Assembly: GCF_011369485.1 (NCBI RefSeq)
Contig: NZ_VXCA01000025.1
Span: 62,001 to 126,000, forward strand
Direction of reading: 5' to 3'
DNA from: Pseudomonas atagonensis
Lineage (GTDB): Bacteria; Pseudomonadota; Gammaproteobacteria; Pseudomonadales; Pseudomonadaceae
DNA: 64,000 bases
The notes under the pieces: model-generated
The model's input: the letters and a program-made list of their open reading frames with translations, nothing else
Database searches by the model: none
What the model was told of the DNA's origin: nothing
Shown here: piece by piece, positions 37,669 to 47,180 of the stretch
How positions within the stretch are numbered: the first letter of the stretch is position 1
Layout of the letters: each line of letters starts with the position of its first letter
Translations under genes and position numbers: made by a program

Positions 37669-37922
37669 CCTGCCGGTCGTCATCCCGAATACACCGTCGG
37701 CCCTGCAACAACACTTTGCGCCATTCCCTCCAGACGCCAGCGGTGTAGAATCGCCAGATTCATCGCCATTCATCCCCGGCGGGTTTATGAGCTCAGGCTG
37801 AGACCAGCGGCGATCCCGCAACGTCATCGGCAACTTCCGGACACACGGCCATTTCTGAGTGTTCCAGACGTCAATAGAAGCTCACTCCCCTTTGATACCT
37901 GATTAGCCGCCCGGAGTGCTCC
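37669..37922. other. Intergenic region between the MFS gene and ilvD
   Basis: This 254-bp stretch must carry the ilvD promoter. TAGAAT preceded by TG (about 37746) is the best -10 candidate, without a good -35. No leader peptide rich in branched-chain residues, terminator or repeat was found. Confidence 0.4.
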
Positions 37923-39764
37923 ATGCCAGATTACCGTTCGAAAACATCCACCCACGGCCGCAACATGGCCGGCGCCCGCGCACTGTGGCGCGCCACCGGG
38001 ATGAAAGATGACGACTTCAAAAAGCCGATCATCGCGATTGCCAACTCCTTCACCCAGTTCGTACCGGGCCACGTCCACCTCAAGGATCTGGGTCAACTGG
38101 TCGCCCGCGAAATCGAACGCGCCGGCGGTGTAGCGAAAGAATTCAACACCATCGCCGTGGACGACGGCATCGCCATGGGCCACGACGGCATGCTGTATTC
38201 GCTGCCGAGCCGCGAGATCATCGCCGACTCCGTCGAGTACATGGTCAACGCCCACTGCGCCGACGCCATCGTCTGCATTTCCAATTGCGACAAGATCACC
38301 CCGGGCATGCTGATGGCTGCCTTGCGCCTGAACATTCCGGTGATCTTCGTTTCCGGCGGCCCGATGGAAGCTGGCAAGACCAAACTCGCTTCCCACGGCC
38401 TCGACCTTGTCGATGCCATGGTGATCGCCGCCGACGCCAGCGCTTCTGACGAGAAAGTCGCTGAATACGAGCGCAGCGCCTGCCCGACTTGCGGTTCCTG
38501 CTCCGGCATGTTCACCGCCAACTCGATGAACTGCCTGACCGAAGCCCTCGGCCTGGCATTGCCAGGCAACGGTTCGACCCTCGCCACACACAGCGATCGC
38601 GAGCAGTTGTTCCTGCAGGCCGGTCGTACCATCGTCGAGCTGTGCAAGCGTTACTACGGCGAGAACGACGAATCCGTGCTGCCGCGCAACATCGCCAACT
38701 TCAAGGCGTTCGAAAACGCAATGATGCTCGACATCGCCATGGGCGGTTCGACCAACACCATCCTGCACTTGCTGGCGGCGGCTCAGGAAGCCGAGATCGA
38801 TTTCGACCTGCGTGACATCGACCGTCTCTCGCGCAGCGTTCCACAGCTGTGCAAAGTCGCGCCGAATATCCAGAAGTACCACATGGAAGACGTGCACCGC
38901 GCCGGTGGCATTTTCAGCATCCTCGGTTCGCTGGCCCGTGGCGGTCTGCTGCACACCGACCTGCCGACCGTGCACAGCCGCAGCATGGAAGAAGCCATCG
39001 CCAAGTGGGACATCACCCAAACCAGCGACGAAGCGGTTCACCACTTCTTCAAGGCCGGTCCTGCCGGTATCCCGACCCAGACTGCATTCAGCCAGTCGAC
39101 CCGTTGGGAAACCCTCGACGACGACCGTGAAAACGGCTGCATCCGCAGCTTCGAACATGCCTACTCGCAAGAGGGCGGCCTGGCCGTGCTGTACGGCAAC
39201 ATCGCGCTCGATGGCTGCGTAGTGAAAACCGCCGGTGTCGACGAGTCGATCCATGTTTTCGAAGGCAACGCGAAGATCTTCGAAAGCCAGGACAGCGCCG
39301 TGCGCGGCATCCTCGCCGATGAAGTGAAAGAAGGTGACATCGTCATCATTCGCTACGAAGGTCCGAAGGGCGGCCCGGGCATGCAGGAAATGCTCTACCC
39401 TACGTCGTACCTGAAATCCAAAGGCCTGGGCAAAGCCTGTGCGCTGCTCACCGACGGCCGTTTCTCCGGCGGTACGTCGGGCCTGTCCATCGGCCACGCT
39501 TCGCCAGAGGCTGCGGCCGGTGGCGCAATCGGTCTGGTGCAGGACGGCGACAAAGTGCTGATCGACATTCCGAACCGTTCGATCAACCTGTTGGTCAGCG
39601 ATGAAGAACTGGCGGCACGCCGGGTCGAGCAGGACAAGAAAGGCTGGAAGCCGGTGGAAGTGCGTCCGCGTAAAGTGACCACCGCCCTCAAGGCCTACGC
39701 CCTGCTGGCAACCAGCGCCGACAAGGGTGCGGTACGTAACAAGGCAATGCTCGACGGCCTGTAA
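37923..39764 (+). CDS. ilvD: Dihydroxy-acid dehydratase IlvD
   Basis: A 613-residue Fe-S dehydratase that converts dihydroxyisovalerate and dihydroxymethylvalerate to the keto acids of valine and isoleucine synthesis. Signatures are [22 protein letters not shown] and [20 protein letters not shown] with cluster Cys residues, and [24 protein letters not shown] near the C-terminus. The length and motifs fit the E. coli-type enzyme. Confidence 0.97.
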   Translation: MPDYRSKTSTHGRNMAGARALWRATGMKDDDFKKPIIAIANSFTQFVPGHVHLKDLGQLVAREIERAGGVAKEFNTIAVDDGIAMGHDGMLYSLPSREIIADSVEYMVNAHCADAIVCISNCDKITPGMLMAALRLNIPVIFVSGGPMEAGKTKLASHGLDLVDAMVIAADASASDEKVAEYERSACPTCGSCSGMFTANSMNCLTEALGLALPGNGSTLATHSDREQLFLQAGRTIVELCKRYYGENDESVLPRNIANFKAFENAMMLDIAMGGSTNTILHLLAAAQEAEIDFDLRDIDRLSRSVPQLCKVAPNIQKYHMEDVHRAGGIFSILGSLARGGLLHTDLPTVHSRSMEEAIAKWDITQTSDEAVHHFFKAGPAGIPTQTAFSQSTRWETLDDDRENGCIRSFEHAYSQEGGLAVLYGNIALDGCVVKTAGVDESIHVFEGNAKIFESQDSAVRGILADEVKEGDIVIIRYEGPKGGPGMQEMLYPTSYLKSKGLGKACALLTDGRFSGGTSGLSIGHASPEAAAGGAIGLVQDGDKVLIDIPNRSINLLVSDEELAARRVEQDKKGWKPVEVRPRKVTTALKAYALLATSADKGAVRNKAMLDGL

Positions 39765-39780
39765 GTTTTAGCCGCCGAAT

Positions 39781-39815
39781 AAAAATGCCCCGCCAAGTGC
39801 GGGGCATTTTTTTGC
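39781..39815. terminator. Rho-independent terminator between ilvD and pchP
   Basis: AAAAATGCCCCGC and GCGGGGCATTTTTTT flank a CAAGT loop. A and T runs on both sides make it bidirectional between convergent genes. Confidence 0.92.
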
Positions 39816-39823
39816 CTTGAGGC

Positions 39824-40885
39824 TTACTGGATTTCCTCTGGCTTGACGATCACCCAGTTCTTGTCTGCCGTCACCGGCAAACCTTCTTTCGCCTGGGCCG
39901 CCGCGTGTTTGGCCATCATGCCGCTGAGTTGAGTCATGTACTTGTCCTTGCGGTTGACCCACAAGTGTATGCCACCCTTGGCCACATCTACATCGTGGAA
40001 CAGCATATAACCATCGCTGGTCGGGGTATCGCCGCCGACCAATACCGGTTTTTTCCACTCGTCAATGTAAGTGAGGATTGCCGCATGCTTGCCGGCCATC
40101 CAGGTTGCCGGTGTCCACAGGTACGGCGTCAGCTCCAGACCGAGGTTGGCCTTCTCGTCATATTTGCCGGCGGTGATCTGCTTGCGCGCGGTGGTCAGTT
40201 CGTTGGTCTCACGGTTTTTCAGCAGCGTGGTCACACCGATGACGTTCTGCGGTTTGACGTTGTAGCCGTACTTCGGATCGGCAGCGACCATGCGCACCAG
40301 CTCTTCAGAAGCGGCGGTCATCACGTAGACCTCGATGCCGTTCTCCATCAGCTTGTTGTACAGCTCGACCTGGCCAGTGAAGATTTTCGGCGGATTGACG
40401 TCGAGCGTCTTCACCACATCGCCTTCGTAATAAGTCGCCGGCACCGGTTTGCCCGACGCCATCAGCTCATCGACGTAGCCTTTGAGTTCCTTGAGGGTGA
40501 AACCGGAGAACACCTGCGCCACCCACGGGTAGCAAACCATGTCGTCGACTTCGCAGAGGCGATAGTAGTAACTGAACAGGCTTTCCTTGTGGTCGGCGGT
40601 GTCTTTGAACGGCATCAGTTTCAGCGAAGGATCGAGCTTGTCGCGGGTGATCAGACCCTTGTTTTCCATGAACGGCAGCAAGGACTCTTCGAGGTCGTAG
40701 CGGTAACTGGTGTTGTCCATGTCGAACACCGCGTAGTTACCTTTGTTGGCGTTGGCCGCGATCATCGCGTCCAGTGCCTTGGCCTGATCGGCCGGCCAAT
40801 GCTTGAGGTCGGTGGCGAATGCCTGACCCGCCAGGCCCAGGCCTAAAGACAGTGCGACAGCCAGAAACTTCGGTGCGAACTTCAT
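39824..40885 (-). CDS. pchP: Periplasmic phosphorylcholine phosphatase (HAD superfamily)
   Basis: A 353-residue exported HAD phosphatase. The signal peptide ends at AFA (residue 24). Motif I is FDMDNTSYRYD, motif II MTAASEE, and motif IV GGDTPTSDGYMLF. These match the DMDNT, SAA-like and GDTPDSD motifs known for P. aeruginosa PchP. The enzyme frees choline from phosphorylcholine released by phospholipase C, which feeds glycine-betaine metabolism. In P. aeruginosa pchP is elsewhere on the chromosome as I recall, so its place here is lineage-specific. The start has only a weak ribosome site (GGGAGAAAGC). Confidence 0.9.
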   Translation of the reverse strand: MKFAPKFLAVALSLGLGLAGQAFATDLKHWPADQAKALDAMIAANANKGNYAVFDMDNTSYRYDLEESLLPFMENKGLITRDKLDPSLKLMPFKDTADHKESLFSYYYRLCEVDDMVCYPWVAQVFSGFTLKELKGYVDELMASGKPVPATYYEGDVVKTLDVNPPKIFTGQVELYNKLMENGIEVYVMTAASEELVRMVAADPKYGYNVKPQNVIGVTTLLKNRETNELTTARKQITAGKYDEKANLGLELTPYLWTPATWMAGKHAAILTYIDEWKKPVLVGGDTPTSDGYMLFHDVDVAKGGIHLWVNRKDKYMTQLSGMMAKHAAAQAKEGLPVTADKNWVIVKPEEIQ

Positions 40886-41126
40886 CGATGCTTTCTCCCT
40901 GAGCTAAAGACATCGACGCTAACAAATAAGTGTGACAGTCCTCGTCTGTCAGCGACCGCTCACGTCCCCATCGCGCCAGAAACATTGCCGAGAGCGACAC
41001 ACGCTTATTCCAAAAACGACGGACGACCTTCAATTTCGGTATTAAATCATTAGAAATCAAACTGTTAGGCTTGCCGGTTCGCAGCAGCCCCGGAAGGCTG
41101 TTGGCAAAGTCTTTCCTGGAGTTCTC

Positions 41127-42518
41127 ATGAATCTACCGCTGATTCTCAACTTGCTGGTGTTCCTCGCCCTGCTCTTCGGTCTGGCGCAAACCCGTCACAC
41201 CTCGTGGAGCCTGGCGAAAAAAGTTCTGCTCGCGCTGGTGTTGGGCGTGGCGTTCGGCGTGGCGCTGCACACCGTTTACGGTGCCGGCAACCCGGTATTG
41301 AAAGCCTCGATAGGCTGGTTCGATCTGGTTGGCAACGGTTACGTGCAGTTGCTGCAAATGATCGTCATCCCGTTGGTGTTCGCCTCGATCCTCAGCGCCG
41401 TGGCGCGCCTGCACAACGCGTCTTCGCTGGGCAAGATCAGCTTCCTGACCATCGGCACCCTGCTGTTCACCACGGCGATTGCCGCGCTGATCGGTATCGG
41501 CCTGACCAACCTGTTCGGCCTGACTGCTGAAGGTCTGGTCGCTGGCACGCAGGAAATGGCCCGTCTGCAAACCATTCAGAGCGACTATGCCGGCAAGGTT
41601 GCCGACCTGAATGTGCCGCAACTGCTGTTGTCCTTCATCCCGCAGAACCCGTTCGCCGACCTGGCCCGGGCCAAGCCGACCTCGATTATCAGTGTGGTGA
41701 TCTTCGCCGCGTTCCTTGGGGTTGCCGCGCTGCAACTGCTCAAGGACGACGTCGAGAAAGGTCAGAAAGTGATCAACGCCATCGACACCCTGCAAGCCTG
41801 GGTGATGCGTCTGGTGCGTCTGGTCATGAAACTGACCCCGTACGGCGTGCTGGCGCTGATGACCAAAGTGGTCGCCGGTTCCAACCTGCAAGACATCATC
41901 AAGCTCGGCAGCTTTGTTGTGGTCTCGTACCTCGGTCTGGGTCTGATGTTCGTGGTGCACGGTTTGCTGGTGTCAGCGGCCGGGATCAACCCGCTGCGTT
42001 TCTTCCGCAAGATCTGGCCGGTGCTGACGTTCGCGTTCACCAGCCGTTCCAGTGCCGCCAGCATTCCGCTGAGCATTGAAGCGCAGACTCGTCGTCTGGG
42101 GATTCCGCAATCGGTGGCCAGTTTTGCCGCATCGTTCGGCGCGACTATTGGCCAGAACGGTTGCGCAGGTCTGTACCCGGCGATGTTGGCGGTGATGGTT
42201 GCGCCAACGGTTGGCATCAACCCGCTGGATCCGCTGTGGATCGCGACCTTGGTGGCGATTGTGACCCTGAGTTCGGCCGGTGTGGCGGGCGTGGGTGGCG
42301 GTGCGACGTTCGCGGCACTGATCGTGCTGCCGGCAATGGGCTTGCCGGTTTCGCTGGTGGCGTTGCTGATTTCGGTCGAGCCGCTGATTGATATGGGTCG
42401 TACGGCGTTGAACGTGAGCGGTTCGATCACCGCTGGCGCGATCACCAGTCAAGTGATGCAGCAGACCGATAAAGAACTGCTGGATGCAGATGAGCATGCG
42501 GAGTTGGCGCAGGCTTAA
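41127..42518 (+). CDS. tcyP: L-cystine/cation symporter of the TcyP (YdjN) type
   Basis: A 463-residue DAACS-family transporter with about eight helices and two re-entrant loops. The substrate motifs are [49 protein letters not shown] and [16 protein letters not shown]. TcyP-type members take up L-cystine with a cation across the inner membrane. The N-terminus is extended by a helix compared with GltP. It is alone between pchP (divergent) and folA (convergent). Confidence 0.9.
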   Translation: MNLPLILNLLVFLALLFGLAQTRHTSWSLAKKVLLALVLGVAFGVALHTVYGAGNPVLKASIGWFDLVGNGYVQLLQMIVIPLVFASILSAVARLHNASSLGKISFLTIGTLLFTTAIAALIGIGLTNLFGLTAEGLVAGTQEMARLQTIQSDYAGKVADLNVPQLLLSFIPQNPFADLARAKPTSIISVVIFAAFLGVAALQLLKDDVEKGQKVINAIDTLQAWVMRLVRLVMKLTPYGVLALMTKVVAGSNLQDIIKLGSFVVVSYLGLGLMFVVHGLLVSAAGINPLRFFRKIWPVLTFAFTSRSSAASIPLSIEAQTRRLGIPQSVASFAASFGATIGQNGCAGLYPAMLAVMVAPTVGINPLDPLWIATLVAIVTLSSAGVAGVGGGATFAALIVLPAMGLPVSLVALLISVEPLIDMGRTALNVSGSITAGAITSQVMQQTDKELLDADEHAELAQA

Positions 42519-42531
42519 CTGCAACACATAC

Positions 42532-42627
42532 TTGTGGCGAGGGGATTTATCCCCGTTAGGTCGCGAAGCGACCCCATTATTCAGGGGCTGCTGCGCAGCC
42601 CAACGGGGATAAATCCCCTCGCCACAA
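42532..42627. repeat. Long palindromic repeat between tcyP and folA
   Basis: TTGTGGCGAGGGGATTTATC pairs with its complement at the far end over about 27 bp. The centre contains two smaller inverted repeats (GGTCGCGAAGCGACC and GGGCTGCTGCGCAGCCC). It is a known style of Pseudomonas intergenic repeat and probably terminates both convergent genes. Confidence 0.9.
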
Positions 42628-42628
42628 T

Positions 42629-43141
42629 TTAGGCTTTTTCCCAGACTTCAAAGCTGTAGGCGGGTTTGTCGCCTTCAGCCGGATTCGGCACGTTCGACAC
42701 CAGCTTCCACTGGTTCAAATCGAACTCCGGAAACCACGCATCACCCTCCGGGCTCAGCGCGACACGGGTCAAATACAAGCGATCCGCATCAGCCAGCCCT
42801 TGCGCATACAACTGCGCGCCGCCAATCAGCATCAGCTCATCAACGCCCTGCTCTTTCGCCCATTCCTCGGCGCGAACCACGGCGGCTTCGAGCGACGGAT
42901 AGACCTCGGCACCTTCAAGCACCAGACCGGCCTGACGGCTGACCACGATGTTCAGGCGCCCCGGCAGCGGCCGACCCAGCGAATCCCAGGTCTTGCGCCC
43001 CATGATGATAGGCTTGCCGAGCGTCGTGGCCTTGAAGTATTTGAAGTCCCCCGGCAGGTGCCAGGGCATGCTGTTGTCGACGCCGATCACGCGGTTTTCA
43101 CCGAGGGCTGCGATCAGGCTGAGGGGGATTGATTTAGTCAT
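42629..43141 (-). CDS. folA: Dihydrofolate reductase
   Basis: A 170-residue enzyme reducing dihydrofolate to tetrahydrofolate with NADPH. Signatures are LIAALGENRVIGVDNSMPWHLPGDFKYFK (with the active-site Asp), PIIMGRKTWDSLGRPLPGRLNIVV and LMLIGGAQLYAQGL. The size is normal. It is far from thyA in this window (about 13 kb). Confidence 0.97.
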   Translation of the reverse strand: MTKSIPLSLIAALGENRVIGVDNSMPWHLPGDFKYFKATTLGKPIIMGRKTWDSLGRPLPGRLNIVVSRQAGLVLEGAEVYPSLEAAVVRAEEWAKEQGVDELMLIGGAQLYAQGLADADRLYLTRVALSPEGDAWFPEFDLNQWKLVSNVPNPAEGDKPAYSFEVWEKA

Positions 43142-43226
43142 GCCGGCGAGGATACCAGAGCCGCGCTTACCCCGATAAGCGCCACAGCGGTTATGCTCTC
43201 AGCTCAATTGAGCGACGGGATGGCGC

Positions 43227-44600
43227 GTGACCGAACTGACTCCACTGCAAAACCTCTGGCTGACCGAAACCGTGCGCCTGCGCGAAGAACACGCAGGCCC
43301 GCTGGACGATCTGGAAGCCAATCGTCTGGCCCGCACGGCCGGCGGCGATCTGCCGAGCCGCATTCAGCGCCGGGCGCTGTGGCTGGCCGAACGCGATGGG
43401 CTGACTTCTGCACTCAAACACTGGCTGCAAGGCGCGCGTCTGGCGCTGGTGCTGCTGGCCATTTTCGCGATGCTGAGCGGCGCAGGTCTGGCCTTCGCCG
43501 CGCTCGGACAAACACCGGTCAACGTGTTCTGGGCCTTGGGCAGTCTGCTCGGGTTGAATCTGATTCTGTTGCTGAGCTGGGCGCTGGGGCTGATTTTTGC
43601 CGGCGAACACGGCGCCACGTTGGGCCGCTTGTGGTTGTGGCTCAGCGAAAAATTCGCCCGCGACGCCAAAGCCGCGCAGCTGGCCCCGGCCCTGTTGCTA
43701 ATGCTCCAGCGCCAGAAACTCAATCGCTGGGCGCTCGGTGCACTGGTCAACGGCTTGTGGTTATTGGCGATGCTCAGCGCCCTGATTCTGTTGCTGACGC
43801 TGATGGCGACCCGGCGCTACGGCTTTGTCTGGGAAACCACGATCCTCAGCGCCGACACCTTTATCCACGTCACTCAGGCACTCGGCTATCTGCCGTCGCT
43901 GCTCGGTTTCAATGTGCCGACCGTGGAGATGATCCGCGCCAGCGGCGACGGCGCACTCGACATCGAAAGCGCCCGCCAGGCCTGGGCGACATGGCTGGTC
44001 GGCGTGCTGGTGGTCTACGGCGTCGTACCGCGGTTGTTGCTCGCGCTGTTTTGCCTGTGGCGCTGGAATGCCGGCAAAGCCGCACTGCGTCTGGATTTGA
44101 ACCTGCCCGGTTACGCGCAATTGCGCGAACGCCTGATGCAGACCAGCGAACGTCTCGGTGTCAACGATCCGGAGCCGGCGCAGATGCATCGAGTCGAAAG
44201 TGGCGTTGGCGAACTCGCCAGTGAAGGTGCGCTGCTGGTCGCCATCGAACTCGATGAACAACGCCCATGGCCGCCGGCGCTGCCGAAAAATGTCAGCAAC
44301 GCCGGCATCCTCGACAGCCGTGAATCACGCCACAAACTCCTCGAACAACTGAGCCGCTTCCCGCCGGCGCGTCTGGCCATCGCCTGCGATCCACGGCGCT
44401 CGCCGGATCGTGGCAGCCTCGCCTTGATCGCCGAACTGGCGCGCAGCGCAGGCGAAACCCGTGTCTGGCTGCTGCAAGCGCCAGCCGGTGAAGCGCTGGA
44501 CGCCGAGCGCCTCGGCGACTGGCACATCGCGTTGCAACAGCTTGAACTACCGTTCGCCGATTGCGCACCGTTGAACTGGCTGGAGACGGGTCATGACTGA
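43227..44600 (+). CDS. DUF2868 membrane protein
   Basis: A 457-residue protein with at least four membrane helices in the first 300 residues (about 72-92, 103-125, 172-195 and 250-275). A large soluble C-terminal part contains NVSNAGILDSRESRHKLLEQL. It belongs to DUF2868, of unknown function, which is nearly always encoded just before a DUF3482 GTPase. The start is GTG at 43227. It overlaps the GTPase gene by 8 nt, which implies co-translation and probably a physical complex. Confidence 0.87.
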   Translation: MTELTPLQNLWLTETVRLREEHAGPLDDLEANRLARTAGGDLPSRIQRRALWLAERDGLTSALKHWLQGARLALVLLAIFAMLSGAGLAFAALGQTPVNVFWALGSLLGLNLILLLSWALGLIFAGEHGATLGRLWLWLSEKFARDAKAAQLAPALLLMLQRQKLNRWALGALVNGLWLLAMLSALILLLTLMATRRYGFVWETTILSADTFIHVTQALGYLPSLLGFNVPTVEMIRASGDGALDIESARQAWATWLVGVLVVYGVVPRLLLALFCLWRWNAGKAALRLDLNLPGYAQLRERLMQTSERLGVNDPEPAQMHRVESGVGELASEGALLVAIELDEQRPWPPALPKNVSNAGILDSRESRHKLLEQLSRFPPARLAIACDPRRSPDRGSLALIAELARSAGETRVWLLQAPAGEALDAERLGDWHIALQQLELPFADCAPLNWLETGHD

Positions 44601-45969
44601 TACCTGGAAAGCGCCGCTGAAACTCGCGGTGGTCGGCCACACCAATGTCGGCAAGACCTCGCTGCTGCGCACGCTGACCCGCGACGTAGGCTTTGGTGAA
44701 GTCTCTCATCGCCCGAGCACTACCCGCCACGTCGAAGGCGCGCGGTTATCGGTGGACGGCGAACCCTTGCTCGACCTCTACGACACGCCTGGACTGGAAG
44801 ACGCCATCGCCCTGCTGGATTTTCTCGAACGCCTGGAGCGCCCCGGCGAGCGGCTCGACGGCCCGGCGCGGCTGGCGCGGTTTCTCGACGGCAGCGAGGC
44901 GCGTCAGCGTTTCGAACAGGAAGCCAAGGTGCTGCGGCAATTGCTCGCCTCCGATGCCGGTTTGTATGTAATCGATGCCCGCGAGCCGGTGCTGGCCAAG
45001 TACCGCGACGAACTTGAAGTGCTCGCCAGTTGCGGCAAACCGCTGCTGCCGGTGCTGAATTTCGTCAGCAGCGCCAACCATCTCGAGCCGGACTGGCGCG
45101 AAGCGTTGGCGCGCCTCGGCTTGCATGCGCTGGTGCGTTTTGACAGCGTCGCGCCGCCGGAAGATGGCGAGCGGCGGCTGTACGAAAGTCTGGCGTTGTT
45201 GCTGGAAACAGCGCGACCACAACTGGAGCGGTTGATCGCCGATCAACAAGCTCAGCGCCTCGCCCGCCAGCAAAGTGCGGCACGATTGATCGCTGAATTG
45301 TTGATCGACTGCGCCGCGTGTCGACGCAGCGTGGTCAGTGATGCCGAGCAGGAACAGCAAGCCATCAGCGAACTGCGCAAAGCCGTGCGTCAGCGCGAGC
45401 AGAAATGTGTCGAGGCGCTGCTCAAGCTCTACGCGTTTCGCCCGCAAGATGCCGCAGCGAGTGACTTGCCGTTGCTGGATGGCCGTTGGGGCGATGACCT
45501 GTTCAACCCGGAAACCCTCAAACAACTCGGCGTGCGCGTCGGTGGCGGAATCGCCGCCGGCGCGGCAGCCGGGGCTGGTGTGGACTTGCTGGTCGGCGGC
45601 ATCACCCTCGGTGCGGCAGCGCTGGCTGGGGCGATTGCTGGCGGCGCGCTGCAAACGGCGCGCAGTTATGGCAGTCGCTTGCTCGGCAAGATCAAAGGTC
45701 AGCGCGAGCTGACGGTGGATAATGGGGTACTGCGGTTGTTGGCGTTGCGCCAGCGGCAGTTGTTGCTGGCGCTGGATCAGCGTGGGCATGCGGCGATGGA
45801 CGCGGTTCAGGTGGCAACGCCACAGGACAAGACCTGGCGCGAGGGCAAATTGCCCGAGGCGCTGAGCAAGGCGCGGGCGCACCCGCAGTGGTCCTCGCTG
45901 AATCCACAGGCGAAGTTGAATCAGGCTGAACGCATGGAGCAGATAGAACAACTGGCGCAACAGCTTTGA
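44593..45969 (+). CDS. DUF3482 GTPase with glycine-zipper membrane segment
   Basis: A 458-residue protein. The N-terminal GTPase domain has G1 GHTNVGKTSLLR, a G2 Thr in PSTTRHVEGA and G3 DLYDTPGLED. The G4 is likely PVLNFVSS (N-F-V replacing NKxD). A helical middle part follows, and then a Gly/Ala-rich hydrophobic segment (GVRVGGGIAAGAAAGAGVDL and GGITLGAAALAGAIAGG) that could insert into membranes. It is an Era/Der-like P-loop GTPase with a DUF3482 tail. The role is unknown; the overlap with the DUF2868 gene argues for one machine at the inner membrane. Confidence 0.88.
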   Translation: MTDTWKAPLKLAVVGHTNVGKTSLLRTLTRDVGFGEVSHRPSTTRHVEGARLSVDGEPLLDLYDTPGLEDAIALLDFLERLERPGERLDGPARLARFLDGSEARQRFEQEAKVLRQLLASDAGLYVIDAREPVLAKYRDELEVLASCGKPLLPVLNFVSSANHLEPDWREALARLGLHALVRFDSVAPPEDGERRLYESLALLLETARPQLERLIADQQAQRLARQQSAARLIAELLIDCAACRRSVVSDAEQEQQAISELRKAVRQREQKCVEALLKLYAFRPQDAAASDLPLLDGRWGDDLFNPETLKQLGVRVGGGIAAGAAAGAGVDLLVGGITLGAAALAGAIAGGALQTARSYGSRLLGKIKGQRELTVDNGVLRLLALRQRQLLLALDQRGHAAMDAVQVATPQDKTWREGKLPEALSKARAHPQWSSLNPQAKLNQAERMEQIEQLAQQL

Positions 45970-45979
45970 ATGACGAAGG

Positions 45980-46510
45980 TCAGCGCCACTCGAATTTCAA
46001 ATAGAGTGCGCTCAGCATTGAAACCAGCTTCTGATTACGCGACTCTCGCTCGCCACTGTTGTTCATGTCGTAGCTGACGACCCAGTCGAGCTTGCCGTCA
46101 TTATCGCTGTCGTAGCTTGACGCGGTATGCGCGATGCTCCATTCCGGTGTTTTTTCCAGCCCCTCATAAAAATGCAGGCGCACCGTGTCGGGCGAACCAT
46201 CCCCGGCAAAGTCCTCGGTAAAAATCTTCAGGGAGCGAGCCCGGTCAAGCCCACGATTGAACCAGTCGATTTGCAAAAAGGCGTTCGCGAAGGATTTGAG
46301 CAGACGCTCGTCCTTGGTGTTCTCCTTGCCATCATTGTTGGCGTCACCTGCCTGAAAGTCGACTTTGCCATCAGCTGTTATATCCAGAGCATACGCACGG
46401 TGAGTCAATGCATCTCGGGCACCAGTGGTTTCCTCGTAAAAATGCAGGAGTACGGTGTCAGGCCAGCCATTGGCACTTCGGTCTTGAGCCGTTACTTTCA
46501 AATATCGCAT
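45980..46510 (-). CDS. Asp-rich protein with two internal repeats (EF-hand/dockerin-like loops)
   Basis: A 176-residue protein made of two tandem units of about 85-90 residues. RYLKVTAQD...GWPDTVLLHFYE (2-26) matches RSLKIFTED...GSPDTVRLHFYE (92-116). Each unit then carries Asp-rich loops of calcium-binding type (DITADGKVDF, DANNDGKENTKDE; YDSDNDGKLDW, DMNNSGERES). No signal peptide or membrane helix is present. The repeat alignment supports the start at 46510; ATGs at 46525 and 46543 are in frame. I recognise no named family. It converges on the GTPase gene with 10 bp between them. Confidence 0.72.
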   Translation of the reverse strand: MRYLKVTAQDRSANGWPDTVLLHFYEETTGARDALTHRAYALDITADGKVDFQAGDANNDGKENTKDERLLKSFANAFLQIDWFNRGLDRARSLKIFTEDFAGDGSPDTVRLHFYEGLEKTPEWSIAHTASSYDSDNDGKLDWVVSYDMNNSGERESRNQKLVSMLSALYLKFEWR

Positions 46511-46601
46511 GCAGGTCCATCTCATGAATTCGGGAACGGTCAAACTAGTCCGTTCTGATCAAACTCTCTGCGCGATCAATCAGTTTTTTTTGTAGGGCGT
46601 T

Positions 46602-47180
46602 TCAGCAAAGTTGACCTTTCGCTTCGCGGGACAACAGGCTGAGCGCGATCCGTTTCAATGCTTCAAGTTTCAACAATGGCACTGCCTTCTTTTTCGCCAG
46701 CTCATCCCACTGCCGCATCCGCAAACTGACCGCACACAACGGGTCGCGCTCAAAAGCGTCCGCCTCGGCCTCCGTCATCACCCCGCCCTGATAATCAAGC
46801 GTGCGTCGGCTAGCTTCACTCAACCGGTCAAAGTACCCAGGCTCGCGCAACGTCAGATACCGCTTGGCCTGCACGTGATATTCCACCAGCCGCGCCAGAC
46901 GCTCGCTGAACCCGGCCTCACGCAGGTAATCGGCACCGAGCCGTTCGTGGCTGACCACGCCGTAGCCACCCATGTTCTCTGCGCCCTCGGCGCACAAATG
47001 GCCGATGTCGTGGAAGAACGCTGCGAGCACCACTTCGTCATCGAAACCTTCAGCCAGCGCCAATTCGGCTGCCTGAGACATGTGCTCGATCTGCGACACC
47101 GGTTCGCCGATGTAGTCGCTGGCGCCGAAGCGTTCGTACAGCCCGAATACCCGGGCAACGACTTGTTGGTGATTTGCCAT
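46602..47180 (-). CDS. PhnZ-like HD-domain mixed-valent diiron oxygenase
   Basis: A 192-residue HD-fold protein of the phosphonate-associated group. The ligand set of PhnZ is present: H33, H57, D58, H61 (FFHDIGH), H78, H102 and D159. The substrate residues Y23 and E26 (YIGEPVSQIEH) and K106 are also there. PhnZ cleaves the C-P bond of 2-amino-1-hydroxyethylphosphonate to glycine and phosphate. The ATG shares a base with the TGA of the upstream FAD oxidoreductase gene (TGATG). No phnY hydroxylase gene is in the window, so the source of the hydroxylated substrate is open. Confidence 0.87.
   Translation of the reverse strand: MANHQQVVARVFGLYERFGASDYIGEPVSQIEHMSQAAELALAEGFDDEVVLAAFFHDIGHLCAEGAENMGGYGVVSHERLGADYLREAGFSERLARLVEYHVQAKRYLTLREPGYFDRLSEASRRTLDYQGGVMTEAEADAFERDPLCAVSLRMRQWDELAKKKAVPLLKLEALKRIALSLLSREAKGQLC

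Noticed and set aside
37824-39497. A 557-codon open frame opposite ilvD
   Set aside because: Composition is typical of an antisense frame and no domain is visible; ilvD itself is unambiguous.
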